From: Sphingomonadaceae bacterium
GTDB lineage: Bacteria; Pseudomonadota; Alphaproteobacteria; Sphingomonadales; Sphingomonadaceae
DNA: 64,000 nucleotides
Assembly: GCA_024236195.1 (NCBI GenBank)
Contig: JACKKZ010000003.1
Location: forward strand, 62,001-126,000
Direction of reading: 5' to 3'
In this document: positions 33,596-41,821 of the stretch, one piece after another
How positions within the stretch are numbered: position 1 is the stretch's first letter
How the letters are laid out: every line of letters starts with the position of its first letter
Translations under genes and position numbers: made by a program
The notes under the pieces: generated by a model
Database searches by the model: none
What the model was told of the DNA's origin: nothing
The model's input: the letters and a program-made list of their open reading frames with translations, nothing else

Positions 33596-34686
33596 TGGCG
33601 CGGATATGGGCAATGACAGTGAAGGAATTCTGGGCGCTCGTACGCGACCCGAAAGCGCGCATGGCACTGTTCATGCCGCCGCTGATCCAGCTATTCGTGT
33701 TCAGCTTTGCCGCGACACTGGAAGTACGCAATGTCGATATCGGCCTGCTCGACATGAGCCATGGCAGCTATTCCACTGAATTCACCACCCAGCTTGCAGG
33801 CAGCCCCAATTTCCGGGAAATCAAACGCTTGCAATCCCCCGCCGAGCTGGAACGCGCGATTGAGCAGCAAGAGGTGATCGCCGCCATCGTGATCGAACAG
33901 GATTTCGACCGGCGCATGGCAGCGGGGCAAAAGGCGGAAATCGGCGTGGTGCTGGACGGGCGCCGCTCCAATGCTTCACAGATCGTCTCGTCCTATATCA
34001 TGCGTATCGCCGCCGGGATTGGTGCCAGCGCCAGCAGCACACCGCCCGAAACGGTGCGGGTGACGAATCTCTTCAACCCCAACCTCGAATATGTCTGGTT
34101 CAATCTCCCTTCGCTGATCGCCATGATCGGTGCAGTGAGCGGGCTGGCGCTGGCGAGCATGACCGTAGCGCGTGAGCGCGAAGTCGGCTCTTTCGACCAG
34201 TTGATGGTATCGCCGCTGCAAGTCCACGAAATCCTGATCGGCAAGATGCTGCCACCGCTCGGCATCAGCATCATCAACGGATTTGCCTACCTCCTCGCAG
34301 CCGTGTTCATCTTTGGCGTTCCGTTCGAGGGATCGCTGTTCCTCTTCTTCCTCTCACTGGTGCTCTATAATCTCGCCCTGATCGGGGTGGGCATGTTTGT
34401 CTCCGCCCTGTCGCACACGCAGCAGCAGGCCTTCCTTGGTTCCTTCCTCGCAACGGTGCCCATCGTGATGCTGTCGGGTTTCTCCTCACCGGTGGAGAAT
34501 ATGCCTGAATGGCTGCAAGTGCTGAACCACGCCAATCCAGCACAATATTTCCTGCCTGTCTGCCAGGGCCTTTTCCTCAAGGCGATGCCGGCAGCCGACG
34601 TATTTGACTGGATGTGGCCCGTGGCACTGATCGCCGTGGTCACGCTGACCACATCTGCCTGGCTGTTCCGCGCCCGCATGGAGTAG
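33595..34686 (+). CDS. ybhR: YbhR-like ABC-2 type permease
   Basis: This second ABC-2 permease (363 aa) has the same layout as YbhS: a helix near 25-45 (RMALFMPPLIQLFVFSFAAT), a periplasmic domain, REREVGSFDQLMVSPL (about 185-200), and a C-terminal helical bundle. The start ATG overlaps the ybhS stop (TGATG); a longer frame from 33082 lies inside ybhS and is not used. It is followed after one base by the outer-membrane channel gene. The exported compound is unknown; E. coli homologues affect cefoperazone and chloramphenicol sensitivity and cation export. Confidence 0.93.
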   Translation: MARIWAMTVKEFWALVRDPKARMALFMPPLIQLFVFSFAATLEVRNVDIGLLDMSHGSYSTEFTTQLAGSPNFREIKRLQSPAELERAIEQQEVIAAIVIEQDFDRRMAAGQKAEIGVVLDGRRSNASQIVSSYIMRIAAGIGASASSTPPETVRVTNLFNPNLEYVWFNLPSLIAMIGAVSGLALASMTVAREREVGSFDQLMVSPLQVHEILIGKMLPPLGISIINGFAYLLAAVFIFGVPFEGSLFLFFLSLVLYNLALIGVGMFVSALSHTQQQAFLGSFLATVPIVMLSGFSSPVENMPEWLQVLNHANPAQYFLPVCQGLFLKAMPAADVFDWMWPVALIAVVTLTTSAWLFRARME

Positions 34687-34687
34687 A

Positions 34688-36109
34688 ATGATGCGCGTTT
34701 CCCTCCTCTCCCCCCTCCCCCTGCTCGCCCTCGCGCTGGCTGGCTGCGCCGTTGGCCCTGATTATGAGCGCCCACAAAGCGCCGCTGCGGCAGCCGAATG
34801 GGTCGAACCCGCTTCGCTCGAACCGGTCGATCTCAGCTGGTGGGACAGTTTCCATGACCCGCTGCTCTCGCGGCTGGTGACGCAAGCCATCGCCTCTGCC
34901 CCCGATGTCCGCGTGGCACAGGCCCGGCTGGAGGAAGCGCGCGCCAATCGCGACGCGGTGCGTGGCGGGCGCCTGCCATCGGTCAACGCCACCGGCGCGG
35001 CGAATGAGAATGTGCTGACCAAAAACGGCCAGTTCCCGATTGACAATATCCCCGGTTTTGCCCGTGATTTCAGCCTGTTTGACCTCGGCTTTGACGCCAG
35101 TTGGGAGCTGGACTTCTGGGGCCGCCAGCAGCACCGCGAACAGGGCGCACAGGCCCGCGCCGCCGCCGCGCAGGAGGCGCGCCGTGATGTCCAGATACGC
35201 CTCGCTGCCGAAGTCGCCCGCGCCTATGCGGATTTGCGCACCGCCCAGCGCGAGGTCATGCTGCGGCGGGAGATTGCGAGCCTTTTAGGAGACCGCGCGC
35301 AATTGACTGACAGGCTCTACCTCGCGGGCGATGTTTCGCGCATTGACGCAGAGGCCGCCATGGCCAGCGCCGCCAATGCAGAACGCATGGTGCCCGAAGC
35401 GCAGGCGCGCGCCTCTGCTGCCGCCTATCGCATCGCGGCCTTGCTGGGTGTGCCGCCAGAGGCAATCCTGCCCGAGCTGGAACAAGCTGCGCCCCTGCCC
35501 GAACCGCCGGTGACTATCGCTGCCGGGATACGCGCCGACCTGCTCGCTCGCCGCCCCGATGTGCGCCGCGCCGAGCGCGAGCTGGCCGCCGCCACCGCCG
35601 ATATCGGGGTGGCCAAGGCAGACCTTTACCCGCGTTTCGCCCTGCTCGGCAGTGTCGGGTCGCAAGCCGTCAATGCCGGGGACCTGCCCAGCAGAGACAG
35701 CTTCCGCCTGTCGCTTGGCCCCAGCATCAGCTGGCCGATCTTCAACGGCGGCCGTGTGCGCGCGCAAATCCGCGCTGCTGACGCTCGCGCCGACGGTGCA
35801 TTGGCCGCATGGGAAGGCGCAGTAACCGGCGCGCTGGCCGATAGCGAAAGCGCGCTCAATCGCCATCGCCGCAGCCAGCTTGCCTTGGGTCAGGCTCGCC
35901 GCGCCCTCGCCAGCCAGCGAATCGCGCATGATCTCGCCCGGCAAAGATTTTCTGTCGGCGAAGACAGCCGCATGCAATATCTCGCTGCTCAGGCCCAATT
36001 GGCTGAAGCCGAGCTGGCAACGTTGCAGGCACAAGCTGCTGAATTGCAAGCAGCCATTGCGCTTTACAAATCACTGGGCGGCGGGTGGCAGGACGATACT
36101 GGCAATTAA
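34688..36109 (+). CDS. Outer-membrane efflux channel (OprM/NodT family lipoprotein)
   Basis: This TolC-like outer-membrane factor (473 aa) has a lipoprotein signal ending ALAGC (Cys near residue 20) followed by VGPDYERP, the family N-terminus. Two OEP domains are present (about 60-250 and 270-465), with the repeated helix-strand segments RVAQARLEEARANRD and YLAAQAQLAEAELATLQAQ. An ATGATG start leaves two choices (34688 or 34691). Its presence completes an inner-membrane to outer-membrane path, which the E. coli ybhGFSR operon itself lacks (it must borrow TolC). Confidence 0.93.
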   Translation: MMRVSLLSPLPLLALALAGCAVGPDYERPQSAAAAAEWVEPASLEPVDLSWWDSFHDPLLSRLVTQAIASAPDVRVAQARLEEARANRDAVRGGRLPSVNATGAANENVLTKNGQFPIDNIPGFARDFSLFDLGFDASWELDFWGRQQHREQGAQARAAAAQEARRDVQIRLAAEVARAYADLRTAQREVMLRREIASLLGDRAQLTDRLYLAGDVSRIDAEAAMASAANAERMVPEAQARASAAAYRIAALLGVPPEAILPELEQAAPLPEPPVTIAAGIRADLLARRPDVRRAERELAAATADIGVAKADLYPRFALLGSVGSQAVNAGDLPSRDSFRLSLGPSISWPIFNGGRVRAQIRAADARADGALAAWEGAVTGALADSESALNRHRRSQLALGQARRALASQRIAHDLARQRFSVGEDSRMQYLAAQAQLAEAELATLQAQAAELQAAIALYKSLGGGWQDDTGN

Positions 36110-36176
36110 CCAGGTCTCAGCAATCTGACGCTATCCGGTTGACCGCAGCGTAATTCCGTTTAAGGGCGCGGCAAGA

Positions 36177-36252
36177 GGGCGGTTAGCTCAGTTGGTAGAG
36201 CATCTCGTTTACACCGAGAGGGTCGGCGGTTCGAGCCCGTCACCGCCCACCA
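36177..36252 (+). tRNA. tRNA-Val (anticodon UAC)
   Basis: This is a 76-base cloverleaf with encoded CCA. The acceptor GGGCGGT pairs with ACCGCCC, the D arm is GCTC...GAGC, the anticodon loop TTTACAC gives UAC, and the T arm contains GGTTCGAGCCC-type pairing. No intron or missing arm. Confidence 0.97.
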
Positions 36253-36273
36253 TTCCGACATTTCCAGAAATTG

Positions 36274-36290
36274 GTGTTTCGTGGAAACAC
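36274..36290 (+). terminator. Hairpin downstream of tRNA-Val
   Basis: GTGTTTC-GTG-GAAACAC forms a 7-bp stem 21 bases after the tRNA end, followed by AT-rich sequence without a long T-run. It could end the tRNA transcript. It also lies just beyond the stop of the convergent gene. Confidence 0.4.
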
Positions 36291-36300
36291 ATTGCCCCAT

Positions 36301-37419
36301 TTATAGGCACGGGCCGGTTTTGCGTTTGTTGTCAAAACCATAATACCAGTAACGCTGCCCGCTCGCGCCATTGCTCTTTGTGCAGCTTTCATAGCCAGAC
36401 CGGCTATTGTCACGCGCATTGCTGCGCCTGCCGCCGCTATCCTGATACCGCCAGCTGTCATCCTGCGCTCCGGATGAGCCTGCACCGCGCCGGTTCATTT
36501 CTCGACGGGCTGCCTGCGCCGCTGGCGAGTTGCCGAGAAGGCGCACGATAACGGGCAAATCCTGTTGGCGAACATAACTCATCTTGCCCAGCGCAGCGAC
36601 GCGGCCAACGGCATATTCGACCACGGCCGGCGCACGCGATTCTTCGATGGCATGGATCACCGACCCGCCCCAATTATTGGCATCAAGACCATTGTCGACA
36701 TAGAGCATATGCACCGCGCTGCTTGCGCCATATTGCGCCGCACGTGCTTTCATTTTCCGGGCACGCGGCACTTCGCTGCAGGCCTGCGTTGTTCCAAGGT
36801 TGCAGGCTTTTTCAAACGAAAGAAGGTAATCATCGGCATATTGGCCAAGTGCAGGATCTGGCAGTTCCTGCACCGCAGCCATCAGATTGTAACAGCCAAA
36901 AACAATATCCGCCGCACATGCCTGGCGGCTGTATGGTATTGCGCTGGTCATATTGCGATAAGGCGATGATTTATGCGCATAGAGCTGCGACATCGCATAG
37001 CAGGATTTGGAATCGCCCAAGGCGCATCCCCGCTTGCCCGGAGCGGCTACCAGTGCCCAATTGGTAAAATTGGGCGCCTCGGTGGCTCCGCCGCTGGCGA
37101 CCAGCGCTGCATCACCACACATGGCGGCGCCTCCGGGCTGCTGGCAAGCCGCGCTCATCAGTTCGACATAAGCAGCGACATTGTAGGTTGGTTTGCCCGG
37201 CACGAGCAGAACCTTCTCCGCCAGCGTGCAGGCTGCCTTGTCAGCGCGGCGACACATCGGATCAATTACCCGTAGCGCCCCGGCATAATCGCCGCGATTC
37301 AAGCGCGCCTGCGCATCTGGAATTCCGCCCATGGCTGCTTGTGCCGTCGAGAGTTGCGGCCATGTCAGCAATCCCAGCATTGCCACGCCCACTGCCGCTA
37401 TCAATCCTGCCCTCGACAT
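36301..37419 (-). CDS. Secreted cysteine-paired Sel1-like repeat protein
   Basis: This 372-residue exported protein has a signal peptide (LIAAVGVAMLGLLTWPQLSTAQA). At least four C-x7-C pairs recur through the body (CRRADKAAC, CALGDSKSC, CAADIVFGC, CNLGTTQAC), with flanking helices in the Sel1-like repeat pattern. The best-known relatives of this layout are the Helicobacter cysteine-rich proteins, in which each pair makes a disulfide that pins one helical repeat. The C-terminal 60 residues are low in complexity, rich in Ser/Arg/Asn, and end in a last cysteine. It would need oxidative folding; a TlpA-like thioredoxin gene is the next gene on the same strand. Function is unknown. Confidence 0.75.
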   Translation of the reverse strand: MSRAGLIAAVGVAMLGLLTWPQLSTAQAAMGGIPDAQARLNRGDYAGALRVIDPMCRRADKAACTLAEKVLLVPGKPTYNVAAYVELMSAACQQPGGAAMCGDAALVASGGATEAPNFTNWALVAAPGKRGCALGDSKSCYAMSQLYAHKSSPYRNMTSAIPYSRQACAADIVFGCYNLMAAVQELPDPALGQYADDYLLSFEKACNLGTTQACSEVPRARKMKARAAQYGASSAVHMLYVDNGLDANNWGGSVIHAIEESRAPAVVEYAVGRVAALGKMSYVRQQDLPVIVRLLGNSPAAQAARREMNRRGAGSSGAQDDSWRYQDSGGRRSNARDNSRSGYESCTKSNGASGQRYWYYGFDNKRKTGPCL

Positions 37420-37430
37420 AAGTCACTACC

Positions 37431-37451
37431 TCTGGAATTCTGCCTTCCAGA
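37431..37451. promoter_or_regulatory. Inverted repeat upstream of the Sel1-like gene
   Basis: TCTGGAA-N7-TTCCAGA lies 12 bases before the ATG of the Sel1-like gene. It covers the area where the ribosome-binding site should be, so it may be a translational hairpin as easily as an operator. Confidence 0.4.
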
Positions 37452-37515
37452 AAGGGCTAAATGGCAGCATGCTAGCCCGTCAATACGGTAACAGTGATTG
37501 TAATTTTCACGCGGA

Positions 37516-38115
37516 TTACTCCGCGCTCACCGCTTCATCCACCAGCGCCCGCGCGTCTTCGCTCGACCAGTCATAACCGCCGACCATGCGCCAGACTTCC
37601 TGCCCCTGCGCGTCATAGAGCACGGTGGTGGGCAACACGCCGCCGCCATAGGTGAAGCTTAGCTTGGTCTCCGGGTCCAGCCATGGTTCCAGATGGGTGA
37701 ATTTCGCTTTCTCGAAGAACGGCACGACCTTGTCCGCGCCTTGCAGATCCTGACTGACCGCGACGACGCGCAGTTTCCCGTCATAGCGTGCGGCCAGCTC
37801 ATCCAGCATGGGCATTTCGGTGACACAGGGTGCGCACCATGTGGCCCAGAGATTGACCAGCACCGGCTTGCCTTGCAGCGCGCCGAGGTTGAGCGTGGTG
37901 CCATCGGGCGCGCTGACATTGATCGCGGGCATCAAGTCGCCAGCATTGCTGCGGTCCAGCGTGCCGGTCAGCCCGCTTTCAGCCGATGCGCTTCCTTCCG
38001 CCTGTGAGTCCGCTTGCACGGGGGCATCGCTTTGCCTATCGCAGCCCGCCAGCAACAGCGCAGCGCCGCCAGCGGCAGCAAACAGGGCGAATGATGTGAC
38101 GGATCGTAAGGACAA
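37516..38115 (-). CDS. TlpA-like thioredoxin lipoprotein
   Basis: This 199-residue periplasmic thioredoxin-fold protein has a lipobox LLLAGC (Cys near residue 23) and an active site WATWCAPC (about 92-99) with a CxxC pair and the following VTEMP. The cis-proline is in GVLPTTV. TlpA/ResA-like proteins reduce disulfides in cytochrome c biogenesis or copper-site assembly. The start is TTG 38115 with GGAG 6 bases upstream; longer frames lie over argH. Its 5' end overlaps the start region of argH on the other strand by about 20 bases if the GTG start of argH is used. Confidence 0.88.
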   Translation of the reverse strand: MSLRSVTSFALFAAAGGAALLLAGCDRQSDAPVQADSQAEGSASAESGLTGTLDRSNAGDLMPAINVSAPDGTTLNLGALQGKPVLVNLWATWCAPCVTEMPMLDELAARYDGKLRVVAVSQDLQGADKVVPFFEKAKFTHLEPWLDPETKLSFTYGGGVLPTTVLYDAQGQEVWRMVGGYDWSSEDARALVDEAVSAE

Positions 38116-39508
38116 GACAGGCTCCAACCAGATGTGGGGCGGACGCTTTGCCGAAGGGCCGTCCGCCATCATGCGCGAGATCAACGCCTCGATCCCGTTC
38201 GACAAGGCGCTGTGGCGCCAGGACATCGCCGCGAGCAAGGCCCACGTCGCGATGCTCGGCGCGCAAGGCATAGTCAGCCCCGAGGATGCGGCCGCGATCT
38301 CCGCCGGGCTTGACCGTGTGGCCGCCGAATACGAGGCCAAGGGGGTTCCCGAGAACTGGGATCTCGAAGACATTCACATGACCACCGAGAGCCGCCTTGC
38401 CGAGCTGATCGGCCCGGCGGCGGGACGGCTGCACACCGCGCGCAGCCGCAACGATCAGGTGGCAACGGATTTCAAGCTGTGGGTGCGCGAGGCTTGCGTG
38501 GCGGCGGACGCCGCGCTCGGCGCGCTGCAAGTGGCGCTGGTGACCCGCGCGGACGAGCATGCCGAGAGCATCATGCCCGGCTTCACCCATCTCCAGACCG
38601 CCCAGCCGGTCACGCTCGGCCACCATCTGATGGCCTATCATGAGATGTTCGGGCGCGATCGGTCGCGCTTTGCCGATGCCCATACCCGCATGGCGCAGTG
38701 CCCGCTGGGCAGCGCGGCACTCGCAGGCACCGGCTTTCCGATCGACCGCGAGATGACCGCGAAGGCACTGGGCTTTGCCACGCCGACCCGCAACAGCCTC
38801 GATGCCGTGTCCGATCGCGATTTCGCGCTCGATTATCTGATGGCCGCCACCCAGTGCGCGCTGCACCTCTCGCGGCTGGCCGAAGAGCTGATTGTCTGGG
38901 CAAGCCAGCCGTTCGGCTTCGTGGTTCTGCCCGATGCGCTATCGACCGGCAGCTCGATCATGCCGCAGAAGAAGAACCCCGACGCGGCCGAGCTCGTTCG
39001 GGGGCATTGTGGGCGCGTTGTGGGTGCCTTGACCAGCCTTGTGGTGACCATGAAGGGTCTGCCATTGGCCTATTCAAAGGACATGCAGGATGACAAGCCA
39101 CCGGTGTTCGAAGCCGCCGGTCTGCTCTCCCTGTGCATCGCGGCGATGACCGGCATGGTCGAAGGCGCCACCTTCCGCACCGAGCGGATGCGCCAGGCAG
39201 CGGAGCTTGGCTATGCCACCGCAACCGACCTCGCCGACTGGCTGGTGCGGCAGGCCGACGTTCCTTTTCGCGAGGCGCACCACATTACCGGCGCGGCGGT
39301 AAAACTGGCGGAAAGCCGCGGTGTCGCGCTCGATCAACTGACGCTGGCAGAGCTCCAGGCAATCGATCCCCGGATCGACGAGCGGGTCTTTACGGCGCTC
39401 TCGGTCGATGCCTCGGTCGCTTCGCGCGCCAGCTATGGCGGAACCGCGCCCGAACAGGTAAGGTTGCGTGTTGCTGAGGCGAAGCAAGCTCTCGGTATGG
39501 AGGAATGA
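38096..39508 (+). CDS. argH: Argininosuccinate lyase
   Basis: ArgH splits argininosuccinate into arginine and fumarate. The protein is 470 aa from GTG 38096, or 458 aa from ATG 38132 (MWGGRFAEGPSAIM). The GTG start is preferred because homologues carry 10-15 residues before NQMWGGRF. The fumarase-superfamily signature GSSIMPQKKNPD (catalytic serine loop) and TARSRNDQVATD are intact. The next gene, a small lipoprotein, overlaps its stop, and lysA follows, joining arginine and lysine synthesis in one transcript. Confidence 0.95.
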   Translation: MTDRKDKTGSNQMWGGRFAEGPSAIMREINASIPFDKALWRQDIAASKAHVAMLGAQGIVSPEDAAAISAGLDRVAAEYEAKGVPENWDLEDIHMTTESRLAELIGPAAGRLHTARSRNDQVATDFKLWVREACVAADAALGALQVALVTRADEHAESIMPGFTHLQTAQPVTLGHHLMAYHEMFGRDRSRFADAHTRMAQCPLGSAALAGTGFPIDREMTAKALGFATPTRNSLDAVSDRDFALDYLMAATQCALHLSRLAEELIVWASQPFGFVVLPDALSTGSSIMPQKKNPDAAELVRGHCGRVVGALTSLVVTMKGLPLAYSKDMQDDKPPVFEAAGLLSLCIAAMTGMVEGATFRTERMRQAAELGYATATDLADWLVRQADVPFREAHHITGAAVKLAESRGVALDQLTLAELQAIDPRIDERVFTALSVDASVASRASYGGTAPEQVRLRVAEAKQALGMEE

Positions 39509-39771
39509 TGCGTTTCACACCTGCCAGATCGCTACTGTCACTGGGCGTCGCCGTGCTGCTGGCGGGCTGCGGTGCGCGCACTGACCTCGAACCTGCCGCC
39601 GGGCAGAAACTGCCCCCCGCCCCCTATGGCGCGGAAGTGCAGCCAGAGTCCGGCGAGTTGCTGGAGCTGCCGACCCAGGCCGCGCCGGAGCGCAATGTTG
39701 AGCTACGCCGCCGCTCGGAAGAGCGTGAGGACGATCCCTTTGATCTCCCGCCGGATGACGGAAAAGACTGA
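39508..39771 (+). CDS. Small lipoprotein between argH and lysA
   Basis: This 87-residue lipoprotein has a signal RSLLSLGVAVLLAGCG with lipidated cysteine about residue 21, followed by a proline- and acidic-rich tail with no fold evident (ending EDDPFDLPPDDGKD). Position and size resemble LptM/YifL-type small lipoproteins, which in E. coli sit next to dapF and help LptD mature; this is suggested by analogy only. Two ATGs are possible (39505 and 39508). The second has the better distance from GGAGG. Confidence 0.8.
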   Translation: MRFTPARSLLSLGVAVLLAGCGARTDLEPAAGQKLPPAPYGAEVQPESGELLELPTQAAPERNVELRRRSEEREDDPFDLPPDDGKD

Positions 39772-39774
39772 TTA

Positions 39775-41034
39775 ATGGACCATTTTCGCCTGATTGACGG
39801 TGTCTTGCACGCCGAAGACGTTCCCTTGCCCGCCATTGCAGACGCGGTAGGGACGCCCGTCTATGTCTATTCGCGCGCCACGCTGGAACGCCATGCACAG
39901 GTGTTCAAGGAAGCGCTGGACGGGCTGGACAATCCGCTGGTTGCCTTTGCCGTGAAATCGAACCCCAACCTGGCTGTGCTGAAAGTGCTGCAACGGCAGG
40001 GCTTTGGCGCAGATGTGGTATCCGGCGGCGAATTGATGCGCGCACTGGCGGCGGGCATGGCGCCAGAGGACATCGTGTTCTCGGGCGTGGGCAAGACCCG
40101 CGCCGAACTGGAGCTGGGCCTCGATAAGCAGATCGGCCAGTTCAACATCGAATCGCGCGAAGAGGGGCAGGAACTGGCGGCGCTGGCAGCCTCGCGCGGC
40201 GAAGTGGCGCAGGCCGTGCTGCGGGTGAACCCCGATGTCGATGCAAAGACGCATGAGAAGATCTCCACCGGCAAGGCAGAGAACAAATTCGGTGTGCCGC
40301 TGATGCGCGCGCGGGAGACCTATGCCGAGCTGGCAGAGCTGCCGGGGATGAATCTGCGCGGTGTGGCGATCCATATCGGCAGTCAGTTGCTCGATCTCGA
40401 ACCGCTGGAAGTGGCCTTTGCCAAGATCGGCCAGCTGGTCGCCGATCTGCGCGCGGCGGGCCACTCGATCACCCATGTCGATCTCGGCGGCGGGTTGGGC
40501 GTGCCCTATCATGCAGGCGAAAACCCGCCCTCCCCGGCTGAATATGGCATGATGGTGGAACGCGCGACGCGGGGCTGGGACGTGCGCCTCACCTTTGAAC
40601 CGGGCCGGGTGATCTGCGGCAATGCCGGGGTGCTGCTCACCCGGGTGATCCGGGTCAAGCGCAGCTCCAATCAGGCACCCTTCGTGGTGGTCGATGCGGC
40701 GATGAATGACCTTGCCCGCCCGGCGATGTATGGCGCCTGGCACGATTTCGACGCGGTCGAGCCCCGCGGTGAGAAGATGACCGCGCATATCGTCGGCCCG
40801 ATCTGCGAAACCGGCGATACCTTTGCGATGAACCGCGAGATCGACGCGGTTGCCACCGGCGATCTGGCGGTGTTTCGTTCGGCCGGGGCCTATGGCGCGA
40901 CCATGGCTTCATCCTACAACAGCCGCGGCTTCGTCGCCGAGGTGATGGTTGATGGCGACAAGTGGGCGGTGGTGGCCGATCGCATTGCGGCCAGCGCAAT
41001 CATGGACGCAGAGCGCGTTCCCGACTGGCTCTGA
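39775..41034 (+). CDS. lysA: Diaminopimelate decarboxylase
   Basis: LysA (419 aa) turns meso-diaminopimelate into L-lysine. It is a fold-III PLP enzyme: Lys61 in FAVKSNPNLAVL binds PLP, HIGSQLLDLEP and DLGGGLGVPY are cofactor-contact loops, and GPICETGDTF holds the active cysteine from the partner subunit. It starts three bases after the lipoprotein stop. The siroheme-synthase-like gene follows after four bases, so all three or four genes are likely one operon. Confidence 0.96.
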   Translation: MDHFRLIDGVLHAEDVPLPAIADAVGTPVYVYSRATLERHAQVFKEALDGLDNPLVAFAVKSNPNLAVLKVLQRQGFGADVVSGGELMRALAAGMAPEDIVFSGVGKTRAELELGLDKQIGQFNIESREEGQELAALAASRGEVAQAVLRVNPDVDAKTHEKISTGKAENKFGVPLMRARETYAELAELPGMNLRGVAIHIGSQLLDLEPLEVAFAKIGQLVADLRAAGHSITHVDLGGGLGVPYHAGENPPSPAEYGMMVERATRGWDVRLTFEPGRVICGNAGVLLTRVIRVKRSSNQAPFVVVDAAMNDLARPAMYGAWHDFDAVEPRGEKMTAHIVGPICETGDTFAMNREIDAVATGDLAVFRSAGAYGATMASSYNSRGFVAEVMVDGDKWAVVADRIAASAIMDAERVPDWL

Positions 41035-41038
41035 CGCC

Positions 41039-41821
41039 ATGCAGTCGCTGCCGCTGTTCCACAATGTCCGCGGCCAGCCGGTGCTGGTGCTAGGCGACGG
41101 GGACGCGGCAGAAGCCAAGGCGCGGCTGGTCGAGCGCGCAGGCGGCGTGATTGTCCGCGAAATACAGGAAGCGGTCGATATGGGCGTGCGGCTGGCTTTT
41201 GTGGCCTATGAAGATGCGAAGGCCGCAGAGGCAGCGGCGATCAATTTGCGCTGCGCAGGGCTGCTGGTGAATGTCGTGGACCGGCCAGATTTGTGCGATT
41301 TTACTACGCCCAGTGTGCTGGATCGTGATCCAGTGCTGGTAGCCGTGGGCACGGGCGGTGCCTCTGCCGGGCTGGCCAAGCATGTGCGGCTGCGGCTGGA
41401 GGCCTTGTTGCCGCAATCGCTTGGGCCGCTGGCTCAAAAGCTGTTTAGTGCCCGCGAGGCCCTGCGCGCGCGTTTTCCCGCCGCAGCGGACCGGCGGCGC
41501 GCGCTGGATTCCGCGCTGGGTGAAGGCGGCGCGCTGGATGTGCTCTCCGCCTCGTCTGCCGAACGGGTGGATGCGTGGCTGGAAACCCCTGAGGCCGCAC
41601 CCGAAGCGCAGACCGTCACCATCACCCTCACCAGCGACGACCCCGATGACCTCACATTGCGGGAAGCGCGCCTGCTCGGCATGGCCGATGTGGTGGTGCA
41701 TGATGCGCGCGTTCCCGAATCCATCCTGTGCCGCGCACGGGCGGACGCAATCCGCGTGTTGTCCCACGCTCGCCCTGCCAGTCTGGAAGGATTGGTGGTG
41801 GAGTTGGGATTTGGTGATTAG
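41039..41821 (+). CDS. Siroheme-synthase-like protein: precorrin-2 dehydrogenase with vestigial second domain
   Basis: This 260-residue protein resembles the N-terminal half of CysG (Met8-like precorrin-2 dehydrogenase/sirohydrochlorin ferrochelatase). The Rossmann start is PVLVLGDGDAAEAKARL. The NAD site and conserved VDRPDLCDFTTPSVLDRDP are intact, followed by a dimerisation region. After residue about 205 it contains VTLTLTSDDPDDLTLREARLL-type sequence (exactly TSDDPDDLTLREARLLGMAD), which resembles the first segment of the uroporphyrinogen III methyltransferase domain, but the protein ends about 50 residues later, so that domain cannot be active. Methylation must come from another gene, not in this window. 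Confidence 0.85.
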   Translation: MQSLPLFHNVRGQPVLVLGDGDAAEAKARLVERAGGVIVREIQEAVDMGVRLAFVAYEDAKAAEAAAINLRCAGLLVNVVDRPDLCDFTTPSVLDRDPVLVAVGTGGASAGLAKHVRLRLEALLPQSLGPLAQKLFSAREALRARFPAAADRRRALDSALGEGGALDVLSASSAERVDAWLETPEAAPEAQTVTITLTSDDPDDLTLREARLLGMADVVVHDARVPESILCRARADAIRVLSHARPASLEGLVVELGFGD

